This document shows positions 15,989-27,623 of a stretch of 37,877 nucleotides of DNA, piece by piece. How positions within the stretch are numbered: the stretch's first letter is position 1; each line of letters opens with the position of its first letter. The notes beneath the pieces are model-generated. The model saw only the letters and a list, made by a program, of their open reading frames with translations. It was not told where the DNA came from and did not search any database. The DNA lies in contig QNFR01000013.1 in assembly GCA_003646405.1 (NCBI GenBank), forward strand, positions 1 through 37,877, written 5' to 3'. The translations under genes were made by a program, and so were the position numbers. Source of the DNA: Gammaproteobacteria bacterium. GTDB lineage: Bacteria > Pseudomonadota > Gammaproteobacteria > Pseudomonadales > Halieaceae.

Positions 15989-17644
15989 TCACAGACTCCC
16001 CTTCTTCAGCTTTCGGTAGCGCCGAATCAGGTTGTTGGTCGAACTATCGTGAGCGAGCGCAGGTTCTTCCTCGCTTGCAAGTTCCCCGATGATGGCTTGC
16101 GCCAGCTGCTTGCCCAACTCGACTCCCCACTGGTCGAAGGAACCTATGTTCCAGATGGCGCCTTGCGTAAAGACGTTGTGCTCATAAAGGGCCACGAGGC
16201 TACCGAAGGTTTCCGGGGTGAGGCTATCGGCAAGAAGCGTGTTCGATGGGCGATTGCCCTCGAAGACGCGGTGGGGCACCAGCCAATCCGGTGTGCCCTG
16301 GGCCTCAACCTCCTCGCGAGTCTTGCCAACGGCGAGCGCCTCGCCCTGAGCGAACATGTTTGCCAGCAGGATATCATGGTGCTCGCCAAGGGGGTTCAGC
16401 GATTTGCTGAATGCGATGAAATCACAGGGAATAATTCTCGTGCCCTGATGGATCAATTGGTAGAACGAGTGCTGGCCATTGGTCCCCGGCTCGCCGAAAT
16501 AGATCGGGCTGGTATCGCAGGGGACTCTGTTGCCATCGAGGCTCACGTGCTTGCCGTTACTCTCCATGGTCAGCTGCTGTAAATAGGCGGGGAAGCGCTT
16601 GAGGTATTGCTCGTATGGCAGTACCGCCACTGTCTGGGCGCCAAAGAAGTTGTTGTGCCAGAGCGCCAGCAAACCCATCAGCACCGGCAGGTTGCGCGCA
16701 AAGGGGGCACTGCGGAAATGTTCGTCCATCCGGTTAAAGCCAGTCAACATGGCGCGAAAGTTTGCCGGTCCGATGGCCAGCATCGTCGACAGTCCGATCG
16801 CCGAATCCATGGAATAGCGCCCGCCAACCCAGTCCCAGAAGCCAAACATGTTGGCGGTATCAATACCGAACTTCGCCACTGCCTCCGCATTCGTCGATAC
16901 CGCGACGAAGTGCCTGGCGACCGACTTGACGTCACCATCGAAACCGGCGAGCACCCAGTCGCGGGCCGAGTGGGCGTTGGTCATCGTCTCCAGTGTCGTG
17001 AATGTTTTTGATGAAGCGATGAACAGGGTCCGAGCCGGGTCGAGATCGCGGACCGCCTCGGCGAAGTCGGTGCCGTCGACGTTGGATACGAAGCGAAACG
17101 TCATGGCCCTGTCGCTGTAGTACTTCAGTGCCTCATAGGCCATCACCGGACCCAGGTCAGAGCCGCCTATGCCGATGTTAACGACATTTAGAATACGTTT
17201 TCCGGTGTGCCCCCGCCACTGCCCACTGCGCACACGGTCACAGAAATCCGCCATCTTGTCGAGTACGGTGTGGACCCGGGGAACCACGTTCTCGCCATCC
17301 ACGACAATGGAAGCCTCTTTGGGGGCACGCAACGCCACGTGCAAAACGGCCCGGTCTTCGGTGATGTTGATCTTCTCGCCACCGAACATGGCGTCGATGC
17401 GAGCACGCAAACCGGATTCCTCAGCCAGTTGCAGCAAGAGCTTGAGCGTTTCATCCGTAATCAGGTTCTTGGAGTAATCCAGGTAGAAACCAGCCGCTTC
17501 GGCTGTCATGCGCTCGCCGCGCTGCGGGTCATCCGCAAACAGCGTGCGCAGTTGCAGCTGGCGGACCCTCTCAAAATGTATTGCCAGGGCCTGCCATGCA
17601 TGTCGTTCGGTGAGCGGCGCGATTTGCGTTTTCGAATTTTTCAT
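15989..17644 (-). CDS. pgi: Glucose-6-phosphate isomerase
   Basis: A 551-residue phosphoglucose isomerase, the usual bacterial length. Seen are [47 protein letters not shown] (phosphate-binding serine-rich loop), the family signature [17 protein letters not shown] and the second signature [20 protein letters not shown] with its catalytic His. It acts in the cytoplasm, interconverting glucose 6-phosphate and fructose 6-phosphate. It starts 26 bp after the aldolase stop, so the two form an aldolase-pgi operon. A purine-rich AGAGAGG lies rather far (12-13 nt) from the ATG. Confidence 0.96.
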   Translation of the reverse strand: MKNSKTQIAPLTERHAWQALAIHFERVRQLQLRTLFADDPQRGERMTAEAAGFYLDYSKNLITDETLKLLLQLAEESGLRARIDAMFGGEKINITEDRAVLHVALRAPKEASIVVDGENVVPRVHTVLDKMADFCDRVRSGQWRGHTGKRILNVVNIGIGGSDLGPVMAYEALKYYSDRAMTFRFVSNVDGTDFAEAVRDLDPARTLFIASSKTFTTLETMTNAHSARDWVLAGFDGDVKSVARHFVAVSTNAEAVAKFGIDTANMFGFWDWVGGRYSMDSAIGLSTMLAIGPANFRAMLTGFNRMDEHFRSAPFARNLPVLMGLLALWHNNFFGAQTVAVLPYEQYLKRFPAYLQQLTMESNGKHVSLDGNRVPCDTSPIYFGEPGTNGQHSFYQLIHQGTRIIPCDFIAFSKSLNPLGEHHDILLANMFAQGEALAVGKTREEVEAQGTPDWLVPHRVFEGNRPSNTLLADSLTPETFGSLVALYEHNVFTQGAIWNIGSFDQWGVELGKQLAQAIIGELASEEEPALAHDSSTNNLIRRYRKLKKGSL

Positions 17645-17670
17645 GACGACCGCAACCTCTCTGCGTCATA

Positions 17671-18564
17671 TCAGGTCGATGACGCCTGGCAAATACTCTC
17701 GATCGAGGCGTCCAGCATCGCGTCGAACTCCTCGCCTGACTGCTGTGCGTTCAGGCCCTCGGACAAGGCGCGCGAGAAACTGGCGACCATGCCGTTGTTC
17801 CTTGCCAGCCTGGCGTTGGCTTCTTCGCGCGAATAGCCACCCGACAGTGCCACGACCCGCACTATATTCGGGTGTGCGATACAATCCACGTAATGATTGT
17901 CCGCCTCGGGCAGGGTGAGTTTCAACATCACCAGCTGATCGGCCGCGAGGGCATTGAGTTCATCGAGCAACGCTGTGCGCAACAGGTCTTCGGCCTCAGC
18001 CTTGTCCGGGCAGTGTATATCGATCTCGGGTTCTATGATCGGCACCAGGCCTGCGGCGACGATTTGCCGGGCGACCTCGAACTGCTGCCGCACTACTGCG
18101 TCCACACCATCCGCACTCACCTGCTTGATGACCGAGCGCATTTTGGTGCCAAAAATATTCTTTGATTTCGCCTTGGCCAGCAAGGCATCGAGTTCGGGCA
18201 TCGGTTTCATGACCTGCACTCCATCGCGCTCGTCGGCGAGGCCTTTATCGACCTTCAGAAACGGCACGACGTTCTTGACATCCCACAGGTAGCTCGCCGT
18301 GGCCTGCCCTTCGATCGTGCGGTCCATCGTGTTTTCAAATAAAATCGCGCCGAGTATGCGTTGACCGCTGAATGCCGGGCTGGTAATTATTCTGCTGCGC
18401 ATCTGGTGCACGATACTGAACATTTCTTCGTCGCTGGACCAGGCATCCTCACCGATACCATAAACCCCCAATGCCTTCGGTGTGCTGCCGCCGCTCTGGT
18501 CCAGTGCTGCGATAAATCCCGCGGCTGTCCTCATCTTTTCCAACTGCTGTTCGTTGATGCTCAC
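17671..18564 (-). CDS. Class I fructose-bisphosphate aldolase (bacterial type)
   Basis: A 297-residue Schiff-base aldolase cleaving fructose 1,6-bisphosphate. Diagnostic segments are [59 protein letters not shown] and [17 protein letters not shown]. The chosen start is GTG at 18564, giving [17 protein letters not shown] lies 6 nt upstream and the length matches the 296-residue family norm. The frame is open much farther upstream (to 18819), but that extension has no family similarity. It lies upstream of pgi on the same strand. Gluconeogenic and glycolytic roles are both possible. Confidence 0.92.
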   Translation of the reverse strand: MSINEQQLEKMRTAAGFIAALDQSGGSTPKALGVYGIGEDAWSSDEEMFSIVHQMRSRIITSPAFSGQRILGAILFENTMDRTIEGQATASYLWDVKNVVPFLKVDKGLADERDGVQVMKPMPELDALLAKAKSKNIFGTKMRSVIKQVSADGVDAVVRQQFEVARQIVAAGLVPIIEPEIDIHCPDKAEAEDLLRTALLDELNALAADQLVMLKLTLPEADNHYVDCIAHPNIVRVVALSGGYSREEANARLARNNGMVASFSRALSEGLNAQQSGEEFDAMLDASIESICQASST

Positions 18565-18932
18565 GATAATCCTCCCGGGATTCAATGATTGCTCGGATGT
18601 CGGGGGATTATCCCTCATTAGCGATTCTCTGTCTGCCCCCACATACGAGGATTGAACGACGATCATTGCCCGACATGTCTGCGGCGCGACACAGACTGGA
18701 TTTCGAATCCGCATCAGCCCCGTAGTCATTGTGGAGCGCGACCTTGCACCTGAAGCGATGCTGTTTTCGCAGCGTATCGATTCGTTTGCTGCGTGAAGTT
18801 CTCCTGAAAATACATGCACAGTACCGGCGAGGTACGCTACGTTGCGAACTGGTTCACAGTTGCGGGAGGGATTTTTTCAGCGAAACAGGCTATGCTGTTG
18901 CGACCGTTGTAGCTAGTTGGACATGACGTTAA
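18565..18932. other. Divergent intergenic region, aldolase / HD-GYP
   Basis: A 368-bp gap between divergent genes. It must hold promoters both ways, but I cannot fix a convincing -35/-10 pair. A perfect GGGATTATCCC palindrome lies at 18603-18613, about 40 bp upstream of the aldolase start, and is a candidate operator. A TATGCT -10-like box lies at 18891-18896 on the + strand without a good -35. No gene seen. Confidence 0.35.
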
Positions 18933-20162
18933 ATGCTTGAGATAGTCAAAATATTTTCCTCCGACCTGGAAACCGGTATGTATGTTTCCAGCCTGGATCG
19001 ACCGTGGTTGGAGACGCCGTTTTCACTGCAGGGTTTTCGGCTGGAGTCGGAACAAGATGTCCAGCGCCTGCAGGAGTATTGCCAGTACGTTTATATCGAC
19101 AGCTACAAGAGTGTCCAGGACCCCGCCATCATCCGACGCAAAGTGCGCAACCGACCGCGCAAGTCGATCCAACAGTTGTTCAATGACCGATCACTGAAGA
19201 AATACAAGGATGGTTCAAGCTGGGGTGAAGAGTACCCCAAGGCCCAGGTGGCGGTGCAGGCTTTGTCGGAGGGTATTGATGATATCTTCGGCAGGCTGGC
19301 AGAGGGTGGTTTGCTGGATATGGTGAGGGTCAAGAAGTCCGTTGAGCCCATGATCGATAGTATCGCGCGCAATCCCGACGCCTGTATCTGGCTGGCACGG
19401 ATGAAGCAGGAAGACAAATATACCTACCAGCACTCTCTCGGGGCATCTATATGGGCGGTGGCCCTGGGCCGTCAGCTGGGCTTGCCCAGGTCGGATTTGC
19501 GCTCCCTGGCCATTGGCGGTTTGTTATTTGATGTGGGTAAACTGGGCGTTGAGACGGAGCTGCTTAATACGGAACGACCGTTGACAGACGAAGAGTTTCA
19601 GCAAGTGCGCGATCATGTGAGGCTGGGCGTGGAGATGATGGACGGTAGCGGCCTGATGAATCAGGATGTTATCGATATGATCACTTACCACCACGAGCGC
19701 CATGACGGCTCCGGCTACCCCGAGGGGATCCGGGGGGATGACATCCCCGTTTTTGCACGGATAGCCGCGATAGTGGATTGTTATGATGCGATCACCAGCC
19801 ATCGCAGCTACGCCAGGGCGATACCACCGTCGACGGCGATTAAAATGTTGTATGAGTGGAAGGATATCGACTTCCAGGGGGAGTTGGTGGAGGAGTTCAT
19901 CCAGGCGGTGGGCATTTACCCGGCGGGCACCCTGGTGGAGTTGTCTTCGGGAGAGGTCGCAGTGGTGGTCTCGGAGTACCGCACGCGGAGGTTGCGGCCC
20001 CAGGTAATGGTATTGCTGGATGCGAATAAGCAGGCCCTGACTGAAATCAGGACTATCGATTTACGCAGTCAGGCAACGACGGCGGCGGGCGAGCCCCTGG
20101 ACATTATCAGCAGCCTGGAGCCGGACGCCTACGGTATCGATATGACCGCGATCCAGCTCTGA
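18933..20162 (+). CDS. DUF3391 + HD-GYP protein with altered HD dyad
   Basis: A 409-residue cytoplasmic protein. Residues 1-130 match the DUF3391 N-terminal domain (VKIFSSDLETGMYVSSLDRP, then QEYCQYVYIDSYK). Residues 160-345 are an HD-GYP domain, the c-di-GMP phosphodiesterase family. Conserved elements are His 167 (YQHSLGASIWA), His 228, His 253-His 254 and the HDGSGYPEG loop (257-265), plus IVDCYDAITSHRSY. The HD dyad itself reads Phe 199-Asp 200 (GGLLFDVGKLG instead of LLHDIGK), losing one metal ligand, so activity may be reduced or lost. It sits 31 bp before the EAL protein and is likely co-transcribed. A strong ribosome binding site is not visible. Confidence 0.88.
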   Translation: MLEIVKIFSSDLETGMYVSSLDRPWLETPFSLQGFRLESEQDVQRLQEYCQYVYIDSYKSVQDPAIIRRKVRNRPRKSIQQLFNDRSLKKYKDGSSWGEEYPKAQVAVQALSEGIDDIFGRLAEGGLLDMVRVKKSVEPMIDSIARNPDACIWLARMKQEDKYTYQHSLGASIWAVALGRQLGLPRSDLRSLAIGGLLFDVGKLGVETELLNTERPLTDEEFQQVRDHVRLGVEMMDGSGLMNQDVIDMITYHHERHDGSGYPEGIRGDDIPVFARIAAIVDCYDAITSHRSYARAIPPSTAIKMLYEWKDIDFQGELVEEFIQAVGIYPAGTLVELSSGEVAVVVSEYRTRRLRPQVMVLLDANKQALTEIRTIDLRSQATTAAGEPLDIISSLEPDAYGIDMTAIQL

Positions 20163-20193
20163 ATGTACACTTTGTCCGCCACAGTACACTAAC

Positions 20194-21477
20194 TTGGCTG
20201 AGGTGCCTGAAGTCCAGCGTGCGGCCTTCATCGCCGCCCTGGGCGGCGCTGTGGCCCACGCGCAGCAGCACGCCACCCACCTGGGCATGCTGCTCATCGA
20301 TCTCACCAACCTTGCCAGAATCAACCACTATCACGGTTACCGCACCGGAGACCTCATGTTGGCCGCGGCCTATCGGGAACTGTTGGGCGTCAGCAAGCTA
20401 CCCGACACGGTGTTTCGGGTTGGCAGCCATCGCTTCGCTTTTATCCTGCCCGGTCTCACCAATCCGGCTTTTATCGCCCTGGCCCTGAACAAGGTTACCC
20501 GCTTGCTGGAGGGCGAACTCTTTGTTGATGCCGGCATGGTCAGTGTGGAACTGAAGGTCGGCATCTCGATCAATCTCAACGGTGGCCGCGACCCCATGGC
20601 CATGCTGGCGCTGGCTGAATCATCCCTGGCACATGTCAAGATGGGTGGCAGCCACCACATAGAAGACCTGCTGAGGGAGGGCGGCAACAGCAAAACCGAT
20701 TATCAGTTGGAGCAGCGCTTCGCTAAAGCCCTGCGCGACAACGACTTCGAGTTGTATTTTCAGCCCAAGGTCAATCTCACCACCGGGCGGGTTGACAGTG
20801 CCGAGGCGCTACTGCGCTGGACGCCACCCGGAGGTGAACCTGTTCCGCCGGAAATGGTGGTGCAATTGGCTGATGCGGCCGGGCGCGCCTTTGAACTGAC
20901 CAAGTGGGTGGTGCACCAGTCCATGCGGCAACTGAAAAGCTGGCGGCATTCACTGGATGTGGGGCTGGCCCTGAATATCCAGGCGGGTCTGGTGGCTAGT
21001 CCCGACCTGCCGACAATGCTGCGTGATGCCATTGCCATTTGGGGCGTGGACCCGGCTAAAGTAACGGTGGAAATTACCGAAGGCGCTTTCATAGAGGACA
21101 AGGAATCGGGCTTCGATAATTTGCTCGCACTGAAGAACATGGGTATTAATCTGTCTATCGATGATTTCGGCACCGGTTATTCTTCGTTGTCATATTTCAA
21201 ACACATTCCCGCCGCGGAGTTGAAAATTGACAGGACTTTCGTCAGCGCCATGATGGTGGACCCACAGGACCTGGAGCTGGTAAAAATTATGATTCGTATC
21301 GCACAGCAGTTTGGTTTGACCGTGGTGGCCGAGGGTGTGGAAGACCGGGCCACCATGCTGAGGTTACGGGAACTGGGCTGTGACAGCATACAGGGCTACT
21401 ATTTCAGCAAGCCCCTTGCGGCGCGAGAGTTTGAATCCTGGGTGCGAGCCTGGCCGGGCCTGTCTGCAATGCAATAA
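20194..21477 (+). CDS. Degenerate GGDEF + intact EAL c-di-GMP phosphodiesterase
   Basis: A frame of up to 427 residues. Residues 25-160 form a GGDEF domain, but the active-site loop reads GSHRF (77-81) within FRVGSHRFAFILPGL, so it cannot make c-di-GMP and may bind nucleotide as a regulator. Residues 170-420 form an EAL domain with all expected catalytic residues: Glu 204 (AEALLRW), Asn 261, Glu 293, Asp 323-Asp 324 (DDFGTGYSSLSYFKH), Lys 344 and Glu 380 (VVAEGVED). It should hydrolyse c-di-GMP. The start is uncertain: TTG at 20194 or GTG at 20203, with no clear ribosome binding site and a stop at 20143 in frame. There is no signal peptide or membrane segment. Confidence 0.88.
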   Translation: MAEVPEVQRAAFIAALGGAVAHAQQHATHLGMLLIDLTNLARINHYHGYRTGDLMLAAAYRELLGVSKLPDTVFRVGSHRFAFILPGLTNPAFIALALNKVTRLLEGELFVDAGMVSVELKVGISINLNGGRDPMAMLALAESSLAHVKMGGSHHIEDLLREGGNSKTDYQLEQRFAKALRDNDFELYFQPKVNLTTGRVDSAEALLRWTPPGGEPVPPEMVVQLADAAGRAFELTKWVVHQSMRQLKSWRHSLDVGLALNIQAGLVASPDLPTMLRDAIAIWGVDPAKVTVEITEGAFIEDKESGFDNLLALKNMGINLSIDDFGTGYSSLSYFKHIPAAELKIDRTFVSAMMVDPQDLELVKIMIRIAQQFGLTVVAEGVEDRATMLRLRELGCDSIQGYYFSKPLAAREFESWVRAWPGLSAMQ

Positions 21478-21543
21478 AACCGCTATTGTAATTCACCAGC
21501 CCCAAGGGCTCGCCCCGGGTCCGGCGAGGACAGCGAGGCGGTT
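21478..21543. terminator. Hairpin region between convergent EAL and CBS genes
   Basis: An outer 6-bp pair (AACCGC 21478-21483, GCGGTT 21538-21543) encloses a stronger inner stem CTCGCC (21509-21514) / GGCGAG (21523-21528) with an 8-nt loop. It occupies the 65-bp gap between convergent genes, where a bidirectional terminator is expected. No T-run, so possibly factor-dependent. Confidence 0.35.
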
Positions 21544-21944
21544 CAGCTGCGGAACTTTTGGACGGCGCTTAACAACTGCCGACAGGTAATCTGCCCGATC
21601 AGTTTGCCATCTTGCACCACCGGGCGGCGGCGTATATTTTTCAGCAGCATATCCTGGGCTAGATCCACAATGTCTTCATCGGGATGGGCCACCACCAGAT
21701 TTTCTGTGGTCATATGCTCACCGACGCTGCCGATGCTGCTGTTGTTATAGGTAGCGCCCAGGACTGCGCGCAGGCAATCCAGTTCCGACAGGACACCCAC
21801 CAGGTTGGCTTCGCCATCGACCACACAGACCCCGGAGATCTTGTTGTCGATAATGGCCCGCATGGCATCCAGAATATTGTCTTCCGCCCTGACCTTTACG
21901 GGATTGGACAACATATAATCCCGCAGGTTTACTGATTGAAGCAT
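21543..21944 (-). CDS. Small paired-CBS-domain protein downstream of nuoN
   Basis: A 133-residue protein consisting of two CBS motifs: residues of about 7-60 (LRDYMLSNPVKVRAEDNILD, ISGVCVVDGEANLVGVLSE) and 75-130 (VGEHMTTENLVVAHPDEDIV, RRRPVVQDGKLIGQITCRQL). CBS pairs usually bind adenine nucleotides and regulate a partner. No enzyme domain is attached. The start ATG at 21944 has AAGGGGG about 5 nt upstream; the longer open frame to 22058 overlaps nuoN and is rejected. It begins 35 bp after nuoN on the same strand and is probably the last gene of the nuo transcript. A link to energy status is speculative. Confidence 0.85.
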   Translation of the reverse strand: MLQSVNLRDYMLSNPVKVRAEDNILDAMRAIIDNKISGVCVVDGEANLVGVLSELDCLRAVLGATYNNSSIGSVGEHMTTENLVVAHPDEDIVDLAQDMLLKNIRRRPVVQDGKLIGQITCRQLLSAVQKFRS

Positions 21945-21979
21945 AACGACCCCCTTGGCCCGGTTCATCCAGGTTTTTT

Positions 21980-23425
21980 TTACAGTATAGACCTTAAATA
22001 CGCCATAAGGGACTGTGGCATCGTCCCCAGTAACAAAATACCGGCAATCAGGATACACGACAGAGCCTTTGCGTGCCAGCTGACCACCACAGTGGGTTGC
22101 ACATGGTGTTGTTCCAGTCGGCGCGTCATGTAGTACACCACGCGCAGGTAATAGTATATACCAATGCCGCTACCCAGGATCAGGGTTGCCAGCAGTACCC
22201 AGTTATGACCACTGACCGCCGCGTTGAAAATGTAGAACTTGGCGACAAAACCCGCGGTAAGCGGGATCCCTGCCAGGGACAGCATCGCCACCAGCATGAG
22301 CCCTCCCAGTAGCGGTTGCCGCCAGAACAGGCCGCTGATGTGGTGCAACTCCACGTTTTCCCGTTCGACCTGGTGTGCGCAGATCAGGGTCAGCAAGCCA
22401 AATGCGGCGATAGTGGTCGCGGTATAGGCGACCAGGTAATAGGCGGCAGCTTCGCTTGCCAGGTTGCGGTTGTCGCTGGTGATACAGGCCATGAATATGA
22501 TCATGAGGTAGCCGATATGGGCGATGGAGGAGTAGGCCAGCATACGTTTGATATTGGTTTGCAACAGGGCGAGTAAATTGCCCGCCAGCATACTGAGTAT
22601 GGCGAGAAACCCGGTGATTTCCACCAGGATACGATAGCGGAACAGGTCGGCATCCAGGAACAGGCGCAGCAGGGCGACGAATACCGCCGCTTTTGCCACC
22701 GAGGCTAAAAAGCCGGTAATGGGGGCGGGGGCGCCGTCGTACACGTCCGGTGTCCAAAGATGGAACGGCACCAGTGATAATTTGAAACCCAGTCCGGTGA
22801 AGACCATCGCCGCCCCCACCAGCAGGACGGATTGGCCCATTTGTGTGTTATCCAGTTGCTGCCCCAGCGCGGTAAATTCCAGGGTGCCGGTCGCGGCGTA
22901 GAGCAGGGCGAAGCCAAATAGGGCGGTGGCGGAGGCGGCGCCCGACAGAACCAGGTACTTGGCGGCGGCTTCCAGTGGCAGTATCGACTTATTGGGGTAG
23001 GCGATCAGGGCGTACAGGGATACCGATAATAATTCCAGCCCCAGCAGCAGGGAAGCCACGTGGACGGCATAGGCCAGCACGCAAGCGCCCAGGGTGCTGA
23101 GCATCAGCAGTAAAAAGTATTCTTCCGGTTCATCTCCGTGGTGACGGATATAGTCCTGGGATAACAGGGCCGTGGCTGCTCCGCCGATACAAAACAGTAC
23201 ACAGAACAGCAGCGCGAACGAGTCTGCCTGCAGCAATGGCGTAACCTGCAGGGGCGCGATCTGCGCGGCGTGAACGCAGGACAGGGCCGCCAGTGCCATA
23301 GTGAGCACGGTGAGCGCTGCCGTGAGGCTGACACTGCGCACGAAGGCGATCTGCAGCATCAACACGGTGGCGCCGCCGGCCAGCACCAGCAGGGGTGACA
23401 GCGCCTGAAAATCAGCGACAGTCAT
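21980..23425 (-). CDS. nuoN: NADH-quinone oxidoreductase subunit N
   Basis: A 481-residue polytopic membrane subunit of complex I, one of three antiporter-like proton-pumping subunits. About 14 hydrophobic segments are visible. Family segments are LLGLELLSVSLYALIAY (antiporter core with Glu), FKLSLVPFHLWTPDVYDGAP (conserved Lys and discontinuous helix) and IKRMLAYSSIAHIGYL. It overlaps nuoM by 4 bp (ATGA). Length matches the family (about 480). Confidence 0.96.
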   Translation of the reverse strand: MTVADFQALSPLLVLAGGATVLMLQIAFVRSVSLTAALTVLTMALAALSCVHAAQIAPLQVTPLLQADSFALLFCVLFCIGGAATALLSQDYIRHHGDEPEEYFLLLMLSTLGACVLAYAVHVASLLLGLELLSVSLYALIAYPNKSILPLEAAAKYLVLSGAASATALFGFALLYAATGTLEFTALGQQLDNTQMGQSVLLVGAAMVFTGLGFKLSLVPFHLWTPDVYDGAPAPITGFLASVAKAAVFVALLRLFLDADLFRYRILVEITGFLAILSMLAGNLLALLQTNIKRMLAYSSIAHIGYLMIIFMACITSDNRNLASEAAAYYLVAYTATTIAAFGLLTLICAHQVERENVELHHISGLFWRQPLLGGLMLVAMLSLAGIPLTAGFVAKFYIFNAAVSGHNWVLLATLILGSGIGIYYYLRVVYYMTRRLEQHHVQPTVVVSWHAKALSCILIAGILLLGTMPQSLMAYLRSIL

Positions 23426-24956
23426 TGGCCGGTCCCCGCGGTCATTGTCTGGGCGAGGTGCTCACCCGGTGTCACGACGCCATGCAATCCGTCCAATACT
23501 GGTTGCGCCAGATCCAGCACCGGTTGCGGGTAGAGTCCCAGCCACAGCAGCGCAAGTATCATGGCAACCATCGCCAGCATCTCCCGCCCGTGGAAATCAT
23601 CCATCTGACGCTGCTCGTCGGGGGCCCCCTGAAACGTCTGTTGCATCATCCACAGGGCGTATATCGCCGCGGTAATCAGGCCCAGTGCGGCGACAGCGGT
23701 GAACCCCGGATGCACCGCGAACAGTCCGGCCAATACCAGAAACTCCGCGACGAAGTTGCCAAGACCCGGCAGGCCCAGGGAAGCCACCGCGAAGAACATG
23801 GCGCAGGCACCCATGCGCGGCGCCTGCTGCCACAAGCCTCCCATGCGGGTCATGTCGCGTGTATGCAGACGCTGCTGCAGGGCGCCAGCCATCATAAACA
23901 GGGCGGCGGTGCTCACGCCGTGAGCCACCATTTGCATGATGGCGCCTTGCAGGGCCAGGTTATTCCAGGCATACAGCCCCAGTAGCACAAAGCCCATATG
24001 GCTGACACTGCTGTAAGCCACCAGGCGCTTGAAGTCACTCTGGGCGAAGGCCAGCACCGCGCCGTAGATGACTCCCGCCACACCCAGGCCCATGGCGACG
24101 GGGGCGAATTGCATGGAGATCTCTGGAAACAGGGGAATACAAAAGCGCAGCAGGCCATAGGCGCCAGTTTTGAGCAGTATGCCCGCCAGCAGCACGCTGC
24201 CTGCGGTGGGCGCCTGAGTGTGGGCATCAGGCAGCCAGGTATGGAAGGGGAAACCGGGTAGCTTCACGGTGAAGGCGAGGAAAAAGCCCAGCATAGCTAT
24301 CCAGGCCAGGCGCCCGTCCAGATGCAGGCCGAGCAGGTCGAAGTAACTGAAACTGAGTTCGCCGCCCGTGGCGACGCCCTGCCACGCCAGTATTACGATA
24401 GACAACAGCATCAACAACCCGGACACCTGGGTGAAGATGAAGAACTTCATCGCCGCATAGCTCCTGTTCTCGTGTCCCCAGATGGCGATCAACAAATACA
24501 TGGGGATCAGCATCACTTCCCAGAATGTGAAGAACAGGAACAGGTCCATGGCCAGAAATACACCACAGACCCCGGCCAGGGTCCACAGCAAATTGGCCTG
24601 GAACAGACCCGGTTTGAAATCTATTTCCGACCAGGAGGAGGCGATGGCGATCAGGCCCAGCAGCAGGGTCAGTATCACCAGCAGCAGGCTGAGCCCGTCC
24701 ATGGCCAGTTCGAGGGAGATGCCAAAGCGGGGTATCCACGCCAACTTCAAATGCAGCAGCCAACTGTCGCCATCACCGGGGTCCGGGGTCAGTTTAAAAC
24801 TCTCGGCCGGTATTTCTGCGATAACACTCACCAGGTAAAGTAGTGCCAGTGTGACTGTAGCCAGCGCCACCCACCGCGGCAGGTTGGCATCGATACGCTC
24901 CAACTGCCAGGCTGCGATACCACCGACCAGCAGCAGCCCGATCAGAACGACCATAC

Positions 24957-24960
<4 letters not shown>
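23422..24960 (-). CDS. nuoM: NADH-quinone oxidoreductase subunit M
   Basis: A 512-residue proton-pumping membrane subunit of complex I. The essential Glu at 148 (FWEVMLIPMYLLIAIWGHE) and Lys at 233 (TVKLPGFPFHTWLPDAHTQA) are present, as are DFKRLVAYSSVSHMGFV and the following helices. The stop/start overlaps with nuoL and nuoN are both 4 bp, pointing to translational coupling. Length is normal for the family (about 510). Confidence 0.97.
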
Positions 24961-26792
<1,832 letters not shown>

Positions 26793-26793
26793 A

Positions 26794-27108
26794 TCACCCT
26801 CGCAACCTGTTGACCTGGTCCATGTCCAGAGTCTTGAAGCGACGCTGTATCTGCAGCACCAGACCGAGCCCAACCGCCACCTCCGCTGCGGCCACCGACA
26901 GGATCAGCAGGAAAATAATCTGGCCGTCAGCCTGTTGCCATCTGGCGCCCGCTGCTACAAAGGCCAGGGCCGCGGCGTTGAGCATCACTTCCAGGGACAT
27001 CAGCATAAAGATGATATTGCGCCGCAACATAAGCCCCATCAGGCCACAGCTGAACAAGGTGGCCGCCAGCAGCAGCACGTGCTCCAACGGTATCTGCAGG
27101 CCGCCCAT
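26794..27108 (-). CDS. nuoK: NADH-quinone oxidoreductase subunit K
   Basis: A 104-residue three-helix membrane subunit of complex I. Seen are [20 protein letters not shown], the conserved Glu in [14 protein letters not shown] (proton path), and [18 protein letters not shown] with the second conserved Glu. The start ATG at 27108 has GGGAGG upstream and shares one base with the nuoJ stop. A longer open frame exists to 27363 but reads through nuoJ in another frame. Confidence 0.95.
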   Translation of the reverse strand: MGGLQIPLEHVLLLAATLFSCGLMGLMLRRNIIFMLMSLEVMLNAAALAFVAAGARWQQADGQIIFLLILSVAAAEVAVGLGLVLQIQRRFKTLDMDQVNRLRG

Positions 27109-27623
27109 TAGTTTGACCTCCCCTCGCGCCGCACGATAAAGCGACGTCCCAGGTGATAGGCGCCGACCAGTCCCGCCAGCAACAGCATGGAAGCGATCTC
27201 CACCGCCAGTACATAGGGCCCGAACAGGGCCAGCCCGACGTCCTTGGGGGCCACCGCTACCCCGCTGGTGAGGGTCGGTGCGTGGCGCAGGGCCAGCAGC
27301 AGCTCCAGTAACAGCAACGCCGCCATGACGCCCGGCACAATCCAGTTGCGCGGACGCAACCACTGCCGCTCCCTGATATCCCCGGTCTCACCCAGGTTCA
27401 GCATCATGATAACGAACACGAACAGCACCATGATGGCGCCGGCATAGATCAGAATCTCCAGGGCCGCGGCGAAGGGCGCACCCATCAGGAAGAACAATAC
27501 GGCCACGGCCAGCAGGGACACGATCAGATAGATCAGGGCGTGAGCGGCGTTGGACCGGGTCAGTGCCGCGACGGTGGCGACCAACGCCACCAGTGCGGCG
27601 ATGTAGAACAGGCTCTCCATCAT
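27108..27623 (-). CDS. nuoJ: NADH-quinone oxidoreductase subunit J
   Basis: A 171-residue membrane subunit of complex I with about five helices. Seen are the typical [20 protein letters not shown] start, LGAPF-like [20 protein letters not shown] and [13 protein letters not shown], which is the strongly conserved third helix. It overlaps nuoI by 4 bp and nuoK by 1 bp. The C-terminus ends in a basic tail ([12 protein letters not shown]). Confidence 0.95.
   Translation of the reverse strand: MMESLFYIAALVALVATVAALTRSNAAHALIYLIVSLLAVAVLFFLMGAPFAAALEILIYAGAIMVLFVFVIMMLNLGETGDIRERQWLRPRNWIVPGVMAALLLLELLLALRHAPTLTSGVAVAPKDVGLALFGPYVLAVEIASMLLLAGLVGAYHLGRRFIVRREGRSN

Noticed and set aside
18565-18819. 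85-codon N-terminal extension of the aldolase frame
   Set aside because: GTG 18564 has a strong ribosome binding site and matches the family length; the extension shows no similarity.
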